Shown here in pieces: positions 44,543 to 53,155 of a stretch of DNA of 64,000 bases. Within the stretch, counting starts at the first letter, position 1; every line of letters begins with the position of its first letter. Under the pieces are notes generated by a model. It had not been told where the DNA came from. It did no database searches and was given only the letters and a program-made list of their open reading frames with translations. Made by a program: the position numbers and the translations under genes. Source of the stretch: Botryobacter ruber (GTDB lineage: Bacteria > Bacteroidota > Bacteroidia > Cytophagales > Hymenobacteraceae); assembly GCF_003347595.2 (NCBI RefSeq), contig NZ_QCZK02000035.1:62001-126000 (forward strand), in the 5' to 3' direction.

Positions 44543-44575
44543 AAACCTGGCGGGTTTCCAAAACCCGCCAGGTTT
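44543..44575 (+). terminator. 15-bp perfect hairpin after GH2
   Basis: Arms 44543-44557 and 44561-44575 are exact complements with a three-base loop. The U-tract is weak (GGTTTGTT), so termination is likely but unproven. Confidence 0.75.
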
Positions 44576-44593
44576 GTTCCGGTAAGTTATCCT

Positions 44594-44624
44594 GCTGCAC
44601 CTGCCACCATAGCCACTGCTGCTC
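44594..44624 (-). repeat. R1 dispersed element, copy n
   Basis: Minus-strand copy with ATG-GTGGCAGGTGCAGC. Same orientation as copy o, about 200 bases away; the palindrome cluster lies between them. Confidence 0.88.
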
Positions 44625-44647
44625 ACGGGAAAGTATGTTCTCGCTCT

Positions 44648-44787
44648 TTCGGACATCTTTGTCCGAATGCTTTCTGTAGGGGACATCCGTGTCCCCGTCT
44701 GCGAAGGAGCTAATTGCTACAAACGCGGACGTCCGCAGCAGAGAAGTTCCGGACAAGGATGTCCGGAACAGCACTAGACAGCACTAG
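44648..44787. repeat. Cluster of four GGACA/TGTCC palindromes and a tandem 10-mer
   Basis: Four palindromes with related arms: 44648-44667 (TTCGGACA/TGTCCGAA), 4479-type GGGGACA/TGTCCCC at 44679-44696, GCGGACGTCCGC at 44725-44736, and TTCCGGACA/TGTCCGGAA at 44747-44768. Three have a four-base loop. ACAGCACTAG is then repeated twice in tandem (44768-44787). Confidence 0.9.
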
Positions 44788-44795
44788 TTATTATA

Positions 44796-44825
44796 CTGCA
44801 GCTGCCACCATACCCTCTGCTGCTC
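44796..44825 (-). repeat. R1 dispersed element, copy o
   Basis: Minus-strand copy, ATG as NTG triplet, with one core change (GTGGCAGCTGCAG). Confidence 0.8.
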
Positions 44826-44917
44826 TTCTGTAACCAGGGCAGGAAGTAAATGCGGGGTGGTAGAAGCCTGCGGAAACCATTTGTATTACATGTTAATTAA
44901 AATACTATTCAACTCTG

Positions 44918-46870
44918 ATGAAACAAAGAAAACTGATTCCCAAACTCCTGCTGTTGTTTCTGTTGCTTTCCACGTCGGCCTTTGCTGATATTACCCTGCC
45001 CAGCTTAATTCAGGATGGCATGGTGCTGCAGCGGGATGCGAAACTGAAAGTATGGGGCTGGGCAACGCCAGGCGAAAAAATAAACATATCTTTTAACGGG
45101 AAGCGGGCCAGAGCTACAACGGGTGCCGACGGCAAATGGCTCGCTACCTTACCCGCCATGAAAGCAGGTGGTCCCTACACCATGGAGCTAAAGGGGAAGA
45201 ATACGATTACGCTGAAAGACATTTTAATTGGGGATGTGTGGTTCTGCTCCGGGCAGTCGAACATGGTGCACCAGATGAAGCTCCACAACGTAACCTATGC
45301 CGATGATATCGCCAACGCCAATTACCCCCAGATACGACATTTCTGGATTCCGACCACCACCAACCTGCAAGGCCCGGCCAAAGATTTGCCTGCCGCCGCT
45401 ACCTGGAAAACGGCTAACCCGGAGGACGTGAATGAGTTTTCGGCGGTAGCGTATTTTTTCGCCCGGAAACTGTACAATAAGTATAAGATTCCGATTGGCC
45501 TGATTAACGCCAGTGTGGGTGGTACGCCCATCGAAGCCTGGATGAGTGAAGAAGGTCTGAAAGATTTTTCTAACGCTGTTGCTGCCATTAACCGGAACCG
45601 GGATACGAGCTACGTGAATAGCCTGAGCAGGAAAGCTGCTGCAGCTGCAGCCAATAGCCAGCGGAAACCGGAACAGGACAAAGGCCTTGTCAGTGCTGTA
45701 AAGTGGTTTGATACAGCTTATGTGCCGAAGGGCTGGCAGAACATCAACGTGCCGGGCTACTGGGAAGACCAGGGCATCCGGGACCTGAACGGCGTGGTCT
45801 GGTACCGTCGTGAGATAGACGTGCCTGCAGCTATGGCTGGCGTACCGGCAAAAGTGCATTTAGGCAGGATTGTAGACGCCGATGTACTGTATGTGAACGG
45901 GAAAGAGGTGGGCAGAACGACTTACCAGTACCCGCAGCGCAGGTACAGCCTGCCCGCCGGTGTTTTGAAACCCGGAAAAAACCTGTTTGTGGTCAGGGTG
46001 ACCAACAATGGCGGTAAAGGTGGGTTCGTGCCTGATAAACCTTATTTCATCGAAGCAAACGGGCAAACACTCGACCTGAAGGGCACCTGGCAGTATAAAG
46101 TAGGGGAGGTTTACCAGCCAGCTTCCGGTGGAGGCGGTGGTGGCGGGATAAACGCCCAGAACCAGCCAACTGCACTCTATAATGCCATGGTGGCGCCGGC
46201 TGTTAATTATGCTATCAAAGGCATCCTGTGGTACCAGGGGGAGAGTAATGCCGGAAATCCTGCCGAATACAAGAAGTTATTACCGGCCCTCATAAACGAC
46301 TGGCGAAACAAATGGCAGCAAGGGAACCTGCCGTTCCTGTATGTGCAGTTGCCAAACTTTATGGAAGTGAATTACACCCCATCCGAAAGCAACTGGGCCT
46401 TAATGCGCGAGGCTGCCTTGCAGACATTAGCTGTGCCTAACACCGCCATGGCAGTAACCATAGAGCTGGGCGAGTGGAACGATATTCATCCCGACAATAA
46501 AAAGGATGTAGGTGAACGATTGGCGCTGGCGGCACAGAAGCTGGTGTATGGCGAGAAGAATCTTGTTTCATCAGGTCCGCTTTACCAGTCTGCAAAAGTA
46601 GAAGGCGATAAAATTATCATCAGCTTTACCAACACCGGCAGTGGGCTTACAGCCATAGACGACGAAGAACTTACCTGGTTTGCCATAGCTGGCGAGGATA
46701 AAAAGTTTGTCTGGGCGAATGCAAAAATAGAAGGAGACAAAGTGGTGGTGTGGAGCGAAGAGGTGCCGAATCCGAAATATGTGCGCTACGCCTGGGCCGA
46801 TAATCCCTATGGCGCCAACCTTTATAACAAAGAAGGATTGCCTGCTTCTCCTTTCCGGACAGATGAATAA
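44918..46870 (+). CDS. SGNH/SASA-family O-acetylesterase with sugar-binding insert
   Basis: Removes acetyl groups from glycans; annotated relatives are sialate O-acetylesterases, and acetyl-xylan is the likely target here. The 650 residues have a signal peptide ending TSAFA. The nucleophile Ser114 is in CSGQSNMVHQM. A GH2-like galactose-binding domain (about 255-400: PKGWQNINVPGYWEDQGI, VVWYRREIDVP, GRIVDADVLYVNGKEVG) is inserted in the esterase fold. A seven-Gly stretch (about 407-413) precedes the return to the esterase (ILWYQGESNAGNPAEY, catalytic-His region NDIHPDNKKDVGERLA). The CE15 gene follows after 12 bases, so they form an operon. Confidence 0.88.
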   Translation: MKQRKLIPKLLLLFLLLSTSAFADITLPSLIQDGMVLQRDAKLKVWGWATPGEKINISFNGKRARATTGADGKWLATLPAMKAGGPYTMELKGKNTITLKDILIGDVWFCSGQSNMVHQMKLHNVTYADDIANANYPQIRHFWIPTTTNLQGPAKDLPAAATWKTANPEDVNEFSAVAYFFARKLYNKYKIPIGLINASVGGTPIEAWMSEEGLKDFSNAVAAINRNRDTSYVNSLSRKAAAAAANSQRKPEQDKGLVSAVKWFDTAYVPKGWQNINVPGYWEDQGIRDLNGVVWYRREIDVPAAMAGVPAKVHLGRIVDADVLYVNGKEVGRTTYQYPQRRYSLPAGVLKPGKNLFVVRVTNNGGKGGFVPDKPYFIEANGQTLDLKGTWQYKVGEVYQPASGGGGGGGINAQNQPTALYNAMVAPAVNYAIKGILWYQGESNAGNPAEYKKLLPALINDWRNKWQQGNLPFLYVQLPNFMEVNYTPSESNWALMREAALQTLAVPNTAMAVTIELGEWNDIHPDNKKDVGERLALAAQKLVYGEKNLVSSGPLYQSAKVEGDKIIISFTNTGSGLTAIDDEELTWFAIAGEDKKFVWANAKIEGDKVVVWSEEVPNPKYVRYAWADNPYGANLYNKEGLPASPFRTDE

Positions 46871-46897
46871 GTTGTAACTCTAATGGCACGTTCCCGC

Positions 46898-48448
46898 ATG
46901 AAAAAAGTCTTTTATCTTTTGTTTGCCCTGGCAGTATCATCTGCCTCGGCACAGCAGGCTACTACCGGTGCCGCTGGTAAGTATCCGCCGGTAGTTAATT
47001 ATACCACCCAGCAGGACCACCAGCAGATGATGCAGCAGCTGGGCATCAAAACGTTGCGGCCCGGACCAAGTGGCGACGAATCGGCTCCCAACCATGCCAA
47101 CTACGACGAAGCGCTGGCCAATCCTTACCCCAACCTGCCGGAGCTGCTCACCCTGAAGAACGGGAAGAAAGTAAAGACTCCGGAAATGTGGTGGCAGCAG
47201 CGGCGACCTGAGATAGTAGAAGATTTCGAGCGTGAAGTATACGGAAGGGTACCCCGGAATGTACCGAAAGTCACCTGGAAAACACTTATCTCCGAAAGAG
47301 AATACGTGGGCTGGACACCGGTAAACGCAAAGCAACTGGAGGGCGTGGTGGATAATTCCGAATACCCGCTGCTGGACGTGAAAATTGCCATGACCGTGGT
47401 AACGCCAGCCAACGCGAAAGGGCCGGTGCCGGTACTCATGATGTTTGGCCGCAGCGCCCTGCCTGCCCCGGCACAGCCGCCGAAGGAAAGCCTGGAGAAG
47501 ATAAATGCCGCCTTAAAAGAGTTGCTGGTGAAGACAGACCCGTCGCTGCAGGCGGTGTTTGAGCAGTACCCGGCTTATAACCCTATTGCACCAGCCACCA
47601 CTGCCACTGCCAGAGGGCCACAGGACGGCGACCCGCCAACGCCGCAGCAACTCCTGGCAGCAGGCTGGGGCTATGCTTTAATTGAACCCGGCAGTATTCA
47701 GGCCGATAACGGGGCGGGCCTGACAAAGGGTATTATCGGGTTGGTGAACAAAGGGCAGCCCCGCAAACCCGACGATTGGGGTGCCCTGCGTGCCTGGGCC
47801 TGGGGAGCATCCCGTGGCCTGGACTACCTGGAAACGGACCCTGCCGTGGATGCCAAACGCGTGGGCATAGAGGGCGTATCGCGTTACGGAAAAGCAGCCC
47901 TTGTAGCCATGGCATTCGACCAGCGTTTTTACATGGGCCTGATTGGTTCTTCGGGGGAAGGTGGCGCCAAGCTGCATCGGCGTAATTTTGGGGAGGCCGT
48001 GGAGAACTTAACCGGAAGCGGCGGCTATCATTGGATGTCCGGTAATTTTCTGAAATATGGCGCCGCAGAGGCTGCTTTCGGCAGCAAAACAGCAAACGAC
48101 ATCCCGGTGGATGCGCACCAACTGATTGCGCTGTGCGCCCCCCGCCTTACCTTTATCAGCTACGGCATCCCTGAAAGAGGGGATGCCAGGTGGCTCGACC
48201 AGCAGGGAAGCTACATGGCTACCGTAGCGGCCGGGCCAGCTTTTCAGCTTCTTGGTGCCCGGGATTTAGGCGTAGGCCACGATTACAAAACTGCTAAAAT
48301 GCCAAGCGTCAATGTCGGGCAACTGGATGGGGAACTGGCCTGGCGGCAGCACGACGGCGGCCATACCGATGCACCTAATGTAAAGCATTTTATCCAGTGG
48401 GCAAATAAGCTGATGAAGGAACAGGCGGCTACTAAAGCGAATCGTTAA
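46898..48448 (+). CDS. CE15 glucuronoyl esterase
   Basis: Cleaves the ester between xylan (methyl)glucuronate and lignin alcohols. From the ATG at 46898 the signal peptide is MKKVFYLLFALAVSSASAQ; the ATG at 46883 adds five residues. Using the longer numbering, the nucleophile is Ser333 in GVSRYGKAAL, the acidic segment is GSSGEGGAKLHRRNFGE, and the catalytic-His region is RQHDGGHTDAPNV. These are CE15 hallmarks. Residues about 235-244 (IAPATTATAR) are encoded by bases resembling the R1 element, in a loop. Coupled to the acetylesterase, it suggests the organism meets lignified or woody glucuronoxylan. Confidence 0.9.
   Translation: MKKVFYLLFALAVSSASAQQATTGAAGKYPPVVNYTTQQDHQQMMQQLGIKTLRPGPSGDESAPNHANYDEALANPYPNLPELLTLKNGKKVKTPEMWWQQRRPEIVEDFEREVYGRVPRNVPKVTWKTLISEREYVGWTPVNAKQLEGVVDNSEYPLLDVKIAMTVVTPANAKGPVPVLMMFGRSALPAPAQPPKESLEKINAALKELLVKTDPSLQAVFEQYPAYNPIAPATTATARGPQDGDPPTPQQLLAAGWGYALIEPGSIQADNGAGLTKGIIGLVNKGQPRKPDDWGALRAWAWGASRGLDYLETDPAVDAKRVGIEGVSRYGKAALVAMAFDQRFYMGLIGSSGEGGAKLHRRNFGEAVENLTGSGGYHWMSGNFLKYGAAEAAFGSKTANDIPVDAHQLIALCAPRLTFISYGIPERGDARWLDQQGSYMATVAAGPAFQLLGARDLGVGHDYKTAKMPSVNVGQLDGELAWRQHDGGHTDAPNVKHFIQWANKLMKEQAATKANR
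47587..47611 (-). repeat. R1-like sequence inside the CE15 gene
   Basis: The minus strand reads GCA-GTG-GTG-GCT-GGT-GCA, the R1 core, while the plus strand encodes APATTATA within CE15. It is either an in-frame insertion or chance in an Ala/Pro/Thr-rich loop. Confidence 0.4.
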
Positions 48449-48579
48449 GCGCGTGTTGACAACAGGATTAATTTGCGGTAGTGGCGTATTTTGATTAAGA
48501 ATTTTTTGGCTATTTTGCAGCAGAAATACAATTTCCTTTTTTAATAATAAAAAGCAGGGATAGAAATCACTTAATTTTT

Positions 48580-49812
48580 ATGAAGAAACACCTATTACTG
48601 CTTGCATTTGCCCTTATGGTTAGTATAAAATGCTTTTCACAAATTGCTTTTGAACAGGGGTATTTTATTAACAATGAAAACCAAAAGAAAGATTGCTTCA
48701 TTAAAAATGTTGACTGGAGAAATAATCCTACCCAGTTTGAATATAAGCTTTCTCAGGATTCAAAAACTCAAAAAGCAGACATTCAGTCTGTAAAAGAATT
48801 CGGAATTCCGGGAGACTTCAAATACATCAGAGCTTCGGTAAACATAGATAGGTCAAGCGACGATATCAGGTTTATGAGTGCGGACCGAAGTCCGATATTT
48901 AAGGAAGAACAATTGTTCCTGAAGGTGCTTGTAGAAGGGAAGGCATCGCTTTTCATTTATGAAGATGGGAGCTTAACCCGTTTCTTCTATAAAATGAATG
49001 ATTCCGAAATTCAACAATTGGTGCACAAGTATTACCGGCTTAATAAGGATGCTGTAGCAGAGAACCATTATTTCAGGCAGCAGCTTTTCCTGGATTTACA
49101 ATGTCAGGATATTTCAAAGAACGATGTTGAAGGCATTGCGTACGACAAAAAGGATTTAGAGCGAATCTTTGTGAAATATAATATATGCCAGGACCCGGGC
49201 TATGTCAACCTCGAAAAGAAGCAAAAGAGAGATTACTTAAACCTGACGTTCAGGCCAGGTTTAAATATCAGTAGCCTGTCTGTTAAACATTCTGATACAG
49301 ATGCAAGAGAAGCAGATTTTGGCGCTAAGGCCAGTTTCAGGCTAGGCGTTGAAACCGAGTACTTTTTGCCGTTCAACAAAAACAAATGGGCAGTCATGGT
49401 AGAGCCCACCTACCAGTATTTTAAAACTGAAAATGTATCGGAGCCAGGACATGCATCCGGTACGGTAGTTACCGCAAAAGTGGACTACAAATCCATTGAA
49501 ATACCTGTAGGTGTCAGGTACTATTTCTATCTTAATAACGCCTCCAGCATATTCATGAATGCTTCTTTTATTTACGATATCAACTCTGTTAATTCAACAA
49601 TTGATTATTCCTGGAACAATAGCGGTATGGAAAGCTCTTTAGAAATCAGGACACGAAATAACATGGCTTTTGGAGCAGGTTTTAAATACAAGAACAGGTA
49701 TAGTTTAGAAGCGCGATACCTGACAGCAAGAGAAGTGCTAAGTAACTATACGCAGTGGAGTTCTGATTATAAGACATTTTCTGTAATAATTGGATATACC
49801 TTATCCAACTAA
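48580..49812 (+). CDS. Outer-membrane beta-barrel protein, function unknown
   Basis: A 410-residue protein with a signal peptide ending KCFSQ. The N-terminal half (about 20-210) is mixed and charged (FEQGYFINNENQKKDCFIKNVDW). The C-terminal half (about 222-410) alternates in the manner of a beta-barrel (LNLTFRPGLNISSLSV, FRLGVETEYFLPF, YSLEARYLTAREVL, FSVIIGYTLSN). Similar porin/PorT-like proteins are common in Bacteroidota and have no known reaction. Its bases are AT-richer than its neighbours, and it has no clear link to xylan, so it may be a recent arrival or a housekeeping gene. A bidirectional terminator separates it from the next gene. Confidence 0.75.
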   Translation: MKKHLLLLAFALMVSIKCFSQIAFEQGYFINNENQKKDCFIKNVDWRNNPTQFEYKLSQDSKTQKADIQSVKEFGIPGDFKYIRASVNIDRSSDDIRFMSADRSPIFKEEQLFLKVLVEGKASLFIYEDGSLTRFFYKMNDSEIQQLVHKYYRLNKDAVAENHYFRQQLFLDLQCQDISKNDVEGIAYDKKDLERIFVKYNICQDPGYVNLEKKQKRDYLNLTFRPGLNISSLSVKHSDTDAREADFGAKASFRLGVETEYFLPFNKNKWAVMVEPTYQYFKTENVSEPGHASGTVVTAKVDYKSIEIPVGVRYYFYLNNASSIFMNASFIYDINSVNSTIDYSWNNSGMESSLEIRTRNNMAFGAGFKYKNRYSLEARYLTAREVLSNYTQWSSDYKTFSVIIGYTLSN

Positions 49813-49830
49813 AATTTCATATTCGGCAAA

Positions 49831-49860
49831 GTTGCGCCTGCGACCAAAGCCACTGCTCCT
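49831..49860 (-). repeat. R1 dispersed element, copy p
   Basis: Diverged copy: TTG-GTC-GCA-GGC-GCA-AC. Three changes fall at third codon positions and leave LVAGA intact. Confidence 0.65.
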
Positions 49861-49886
49861 GTAATAGTGAAAAATAGTTAAGAGAT

Positions 49887-49931
49887 AAAAAAAGCCTCCA
49901 AAGCAGTTTGAGCTTTGGAGGCGTCTTTTTT
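49887..49931. terminator. Bidirectional terminator between convergent genes
   Basis: Eleven-base perfect stem GCCTCCAAAGC / GCTTTGGAGGC (49894-49904, 49912-49922), with an A-run before and a T-run after, so it serves both strands. Confidence 0.93.
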
Positions 49932-50000
49932 ATCGTGACTTTATACAAGAACGAAAACCTGTTTAAGAGCAGGCTATCTTTTGTATACATTCAACAAAAA

Positions 50001-51110
50001 CTACTGCTGGTAAGCTGTTATCGTTTCGATAGTGCCATCAGGGCGGAGTTTAAGCTCCGTAACCTTGATGTTACGCAGGTGTGTTTTGCCTGACAATTCG
50101 GTGTCGTGGTAGAAGAGGTGCCATTTGCCGTTGTGTTCCACTACGGAATGGTGGTTTGTCCAGCCCTGTACCGGGTTTAGCAATACGCCTTTGTAGGTAA
50201 AGGGCCCCATAGGGCTGTCGCCGATGGCATAGGCAATGTTGTGGGTGTCGCCGGTAGAGTAGGAGAAGTAGTATTTACCGTTGTACTTATGCACCCAGGC
50301 CGCTTCGAAGAAGCGTCTTTCGTTATCACCTGTCAACAGTGGCTTGCCATTTTCGTCCAGGATCTGCACATCGCGCACCTCGCCGTCAAAGCTGAGCATG
50401 TCTTTGCTCATGCGGGCTACTTTAGGCATAAGGGCAGGTTGGTCGTCTTTCGGATACGCGTCATTGGGGTTGTACTTGCCACTGCTCCAGCGCTGCAATT
50501 GCCCGCCCCAGATACCGCCAAAGTACATATAGGAATTCCCATCAGTGTCAGTGAAAACGGCGGGGTCGATGCTGTAGCTATTGGCGATAGGCTTTGGCTC
50601 TGGTTTAAACGGACCTGCAGGCGAGGTGCTGGTAGCCACGCCGATACGGAATACATCCTCCTTGTCTTTTACCGGGAAGTACAGGTAGTATTTGCCGTTT
50701 TTGTAGGCGGCATCCGGTGCCCATAGCTGCCTGCCTGCCCATGGGATATCTTTGATATCCAGCGCCACGCCATGATCTTTGATTTCGCCATTTACGCTAT
50801 CCATCGAAAACACATGATAGTCCCGCATATCGAAGTGAGAGCCGTCGTCTTTCTCCGCAATGCCCGCATCAATGTCGTGGGATGGGTAGATATAAATCTT
50901 GTTTTCGAATACATGCGCTGAGGGGTCAGCTGTATACATGTCTGTAACAAGCGGTTTTGTCAGGAACTTCCGTTCTGCAGGTTCCGCTGCCGGTGCTTCG
51001 GCAGTTGTTTCTGCCTGGTTTTCAGTTGTCTGCTCCTGGCACCCTCCAGCCAGAATACCAACTACAGACAACATCATCATGGAGGAACCGAAATGAATTT
51101 TTTTTGCCAT
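50001..51110 (-). CDS. GH43 arabinofuranosidase/xylosidase lipoprotein
   Basis: Glycosidase of 369 residues with lipobox LAGGC and an Ala/Glu/Thr-rich linker (about 27-46). The propeller carries MYTADPSAHVFENKIYIYPSHD (base Asp), SIDPAVFTDTDGNSYMYFGG, and the acid Glu in FFEAAWVHKYNGKYYFSYST. It ends with HLRNIKVTEL. It is single-domain, unlike the GH43 at 16499, so the two belong to different subfamilies. Arabinofuranosidase or exo-xylosidase activity on substituted xylan is the likely role. Its promoter region contains a LacI-type operator, and lacI is divergently placed. Confidence 0.88.
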   Translation of the reverse strand: MAKKIHFGSSMMMLSVVGILAGGCQEQTTENQAETTAEAPAAEPAERKFLTKPLVTDMYTADPSAHVFENKIYIYPSHDIDAGIAEKDDGSHFDMRDYHVFSMDSVNGEIKDHGVALDIKDIPWAGRQLWAPDAAYKNGKYYLYFPVKDKEDVFRIGVATSTSPAGPFKPEPKPIANSYSIDPAVFTDTDGNSYMYFGGIWGGQLQRWSSGKYNPNDAYPKDDQPALMPKVARMSKDMLSFDGEVRDVQILDENGKPLLTGDNERRFFEAAWVHKYNGKYYFSYSTGDTHNIAYAIGDSPMGPFTYKGVLLNPVQGWTNHHSVVEHNGKWHLFYHDTELSGKTHLRNIKVTELKLRPDGTIETITAYQQ

Positions 51111-51323
51111 TATCTTTAACTTAATTATGATGAAAAGTGAACATAACTTTTTATTTAGCCTTTGTTAATCATGCGCGCCATACATGTTTTGTAATAACCA
51201 ACTTCCACCTGGTATATTGCTAAGGCCGACAGCACTTATATTGAAAGGAGCCCCGTGCAATACGTTTTATTCCTGCTGTAGGTAAAATAGTGGTGCGAGG
51301 TAAAGCAAATATAAAGTATTTTT

Positions 51324-51337
51324 TGCAATCGGTTTCA
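51324..51337. promoter_or_regulatory. LacI-type operator for GH43
   Basis: TGCAATCGGTTTCA, a hybrid of the two operator forms, within the putative GH43 promoter. Confidence 0.68.
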
Positions 51338-51511
51338 ACATTTTTATCTTCCTCCGGAAAAAAATTAAGATAGGCAGATAGATACCTTTAAAGCATGATT
51401 TACCCTGTTGCTTTCGGTACAATGGCTGTCTTGCCGTAAATTAAATTTTTCAAAGTGTTTCAAAATTTGAACCTGCAACAGTGGCAGGAAATGAAAATAT
51501 TTTTTTATATT

Positions 51512-51523
51512 GCAATCGATTGC
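51512..51523. promoter_or_regulatory. LacI-type operator before second lacI
   Basis: Perfect palindrome GCAATCGATTGC, 28 bases before the TTG start, suited to autoregulation. Confidence 0.72.
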
Positions 51524-51551
51524 GGAGTTTGTTACGATAAGTATTTGAGTC

Positions 51552-52577
51552 TTGGAAAAAGAAATTACAATTTATGATATTGCCAGAGAACTGGATATAT
51601 CTCCTACTACAGTAAGTAGGGCGCTGAATGATCATCCGGCAGTTAATATAAAAACAAAGCAAAAGATTTGTGATACTGCCAGTCAGATGGGGTATCGTTC
51701 CAACCTTTTTGCCAGTAACCTCCGAAAGCAGCGGACCAATACGATTGGTGTAATCGTTCCAAGATTAGACAGTCCTTTTATGTCTACTGTAATGGCTGGC
51801 ATGGAAAAAGTAGCAAACGAAGCTGACTATAATCTTATTATCAGCCAGTCGCAGGAAACGCTCCAGAAAGAAGTCCGCAATGCCAAAACGATGTTCGACA
51901 GCAGGGTAGATGGTTTGCTGGTGTCGCTCTCTTACGAAACAAAAGATATTGATCATTTTCTGCCCTTTATCAACAAAGGCATTCCTGTCATCTTTTTTGA
52001 CCGGGTGGCAGAACATAAAAAGTGTAACAGCATTGTAATCGATAATTTACAGGCAGCTCATAAGGCTACGACACACCTGATAGAGCAGGGCTGCCGGAAC
52101 ATTATCCATATCACAGGAAATCTGAACCGGAACGTTTATTCCGACAGGTTGAAAGGCTACAAGTACGCCCATATCGATCATGATATTCCTTTCAACGAAA
52201 GCAACATAATTGTCAATAACCTCAGCCAGCAGGCAGGCACAGAAGCAGCAGAGCAAATTTTGAAACTCGAGCAGCTACCCGACGGCATCTTTGTGTCGAA
52301 CGATACCTGCGCCGCAAGCTGTATGGCCAGACTAAAAAAAGCGGGCATTAAGATTCCGCAGGATATTGCGGTGGTGGGTTTTAACAACGACTTCATCTCC
52401 ACACTCGTGGAACCTAATTTGTCTACCATTAATTATCCCGGTCACGAAATGGGCGAAGTGGCTGTACGGAATATGCTCTATCAGTTAAGCGGAGCATCGG
52501 AAGTTATGTTATCCAACAAAATCACCTTAATATCTGAGTTAATTATTCGGGAGTCATCCCTAAGAATAAAGAAGTAA
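51552..52577 (+). CDS. LacI-family transcription regulator (second)
   Basis: A 341-residue paralogue of the regulator at 39503. The start codon is TTG: EKEITIYDIARELDISPTTVSRALNDHPAV then aligns residue for residue with the first LacI, and no ATG gives a full helix-turn-helix. The effector domain's middle (about residues 160-270) is almost identical to the first, including NLNRNVYSDRLKGYKYAHID. The N-terminal 60 and C-terminal 70 residues are less alike. It is divergent from GH43 and carries its own operator. The near-identical HTH ends (TVSRALNDHPAV) and shared operators suggest overlapping target sets. Confidence 0.94.
   Translation: MEKEITIYDIARELDISPTTVSRALNDHPAVNIKTKQKICDTASQMGYRSNLFASNLRKQRTNTIGVIVPRLDSPFMSTVMAGMEKVANEADYNLIISQSQETLQKEVRNAKTMFDSRVDGLLVSLSYETKDIDHFLPFINKGIPVIFFDRVAEHKKCNSIVIDNLQAAHKATTHLIEQGCRNIIHITGNLNRNVYSDRLKGYKYAHIDHDIPFNESNIIVNNLSQQAGTEAAEQILKLEQLPDGIFVSNDTCAASCMARLKKAGIKIPQDIAVVGFNNDFISTLVEPNLSTINYPGHEMGEVAVRNMLYQLSGASEVMLSNKITLISELIIRESSLRIKK
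52212..52345 (+). repeat. LacI core segment shared with first lacI
   Basis: Matches 39738-39871 with two mismatches in 134 bases, much closer than the flanking parts of the two genes. Confidence 0.9.
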
Positions 52578-53155
52578 AGGGGCTGGCTTTTAATGTTTAA
52601 TTGCCAGGTCGGATGTCTTTTTTAGTTATACAGTTTCAAATACCGGCGTAATTTTATAATTACTCTTTGCACGCTTACCCCTGCTCCACCGGTTGCCACG
52701 CAGCAGGCTACGCTCACCTGGAATTGCAGCAGCTTACCGGTGGTTTTTTCAGGCCATCGCATTTTTTGATGCACCATTATGAATGCCAGGCCTTGAATAC
52801 CAAACCTCTCCGGTCGCTCCCGGAAAATAAAAGATTCCGAACTTGATCCGGAAAATGCTGACCACCTTCAGCGTGTCGCACGCTAACGGCGTCTCCTTTT
52901 GCTGCACCCACCTGAATTAATTCTCTTCCTCTGTTAACGCTGCGGTAGCTACCAGGCACGTGGCGCAACCGAAACCGGAGCATCTGCTTTTCAAACCCTG
53001 CCGGTTGCCAACAGCACCCTCATTAGCAGGATTATGCAGGATAGCTTAAAATCTACAATGCTTAATTTTGCTGGTAACAAATGTTTTGCCACACAGCGCC
53101 TCCGAAAAGCTTGCTGTGCAAGAATAGAACATTTCCAATATCCATGGCAGCCGAT

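Larger units (their letters stand above)
44523..44917. other. 395-base spacer made almost entirely of palindromes
   Basis: No gene. It contains the hairpin at 44543-44575, R1 copy n, four GGACA/TGTCC palindromes with a tandem 10-mer, and R1 copy o, leaving only about 90 bases before the esterase start. Confidence 0.7.
51111..51551. promoter_or_regulatory. Divergent regulatory region of GH43 and second lacI
   Basis: Two palindromic operators lie here. On the minus strand a TATATTTG -7 element (51306-51313) with an upstream TTG, and the operator between them, would drive GH43 with a leader of about 190 bases. Nothing else is seen. Confidence 0.55.

Noticed and set aside
51476..51500. ACCTGCAACAGTGGCAGG near the second lacI as an R1 copy
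   Set aside because: Shares only scattered bases with the core and loses the conserved phase.
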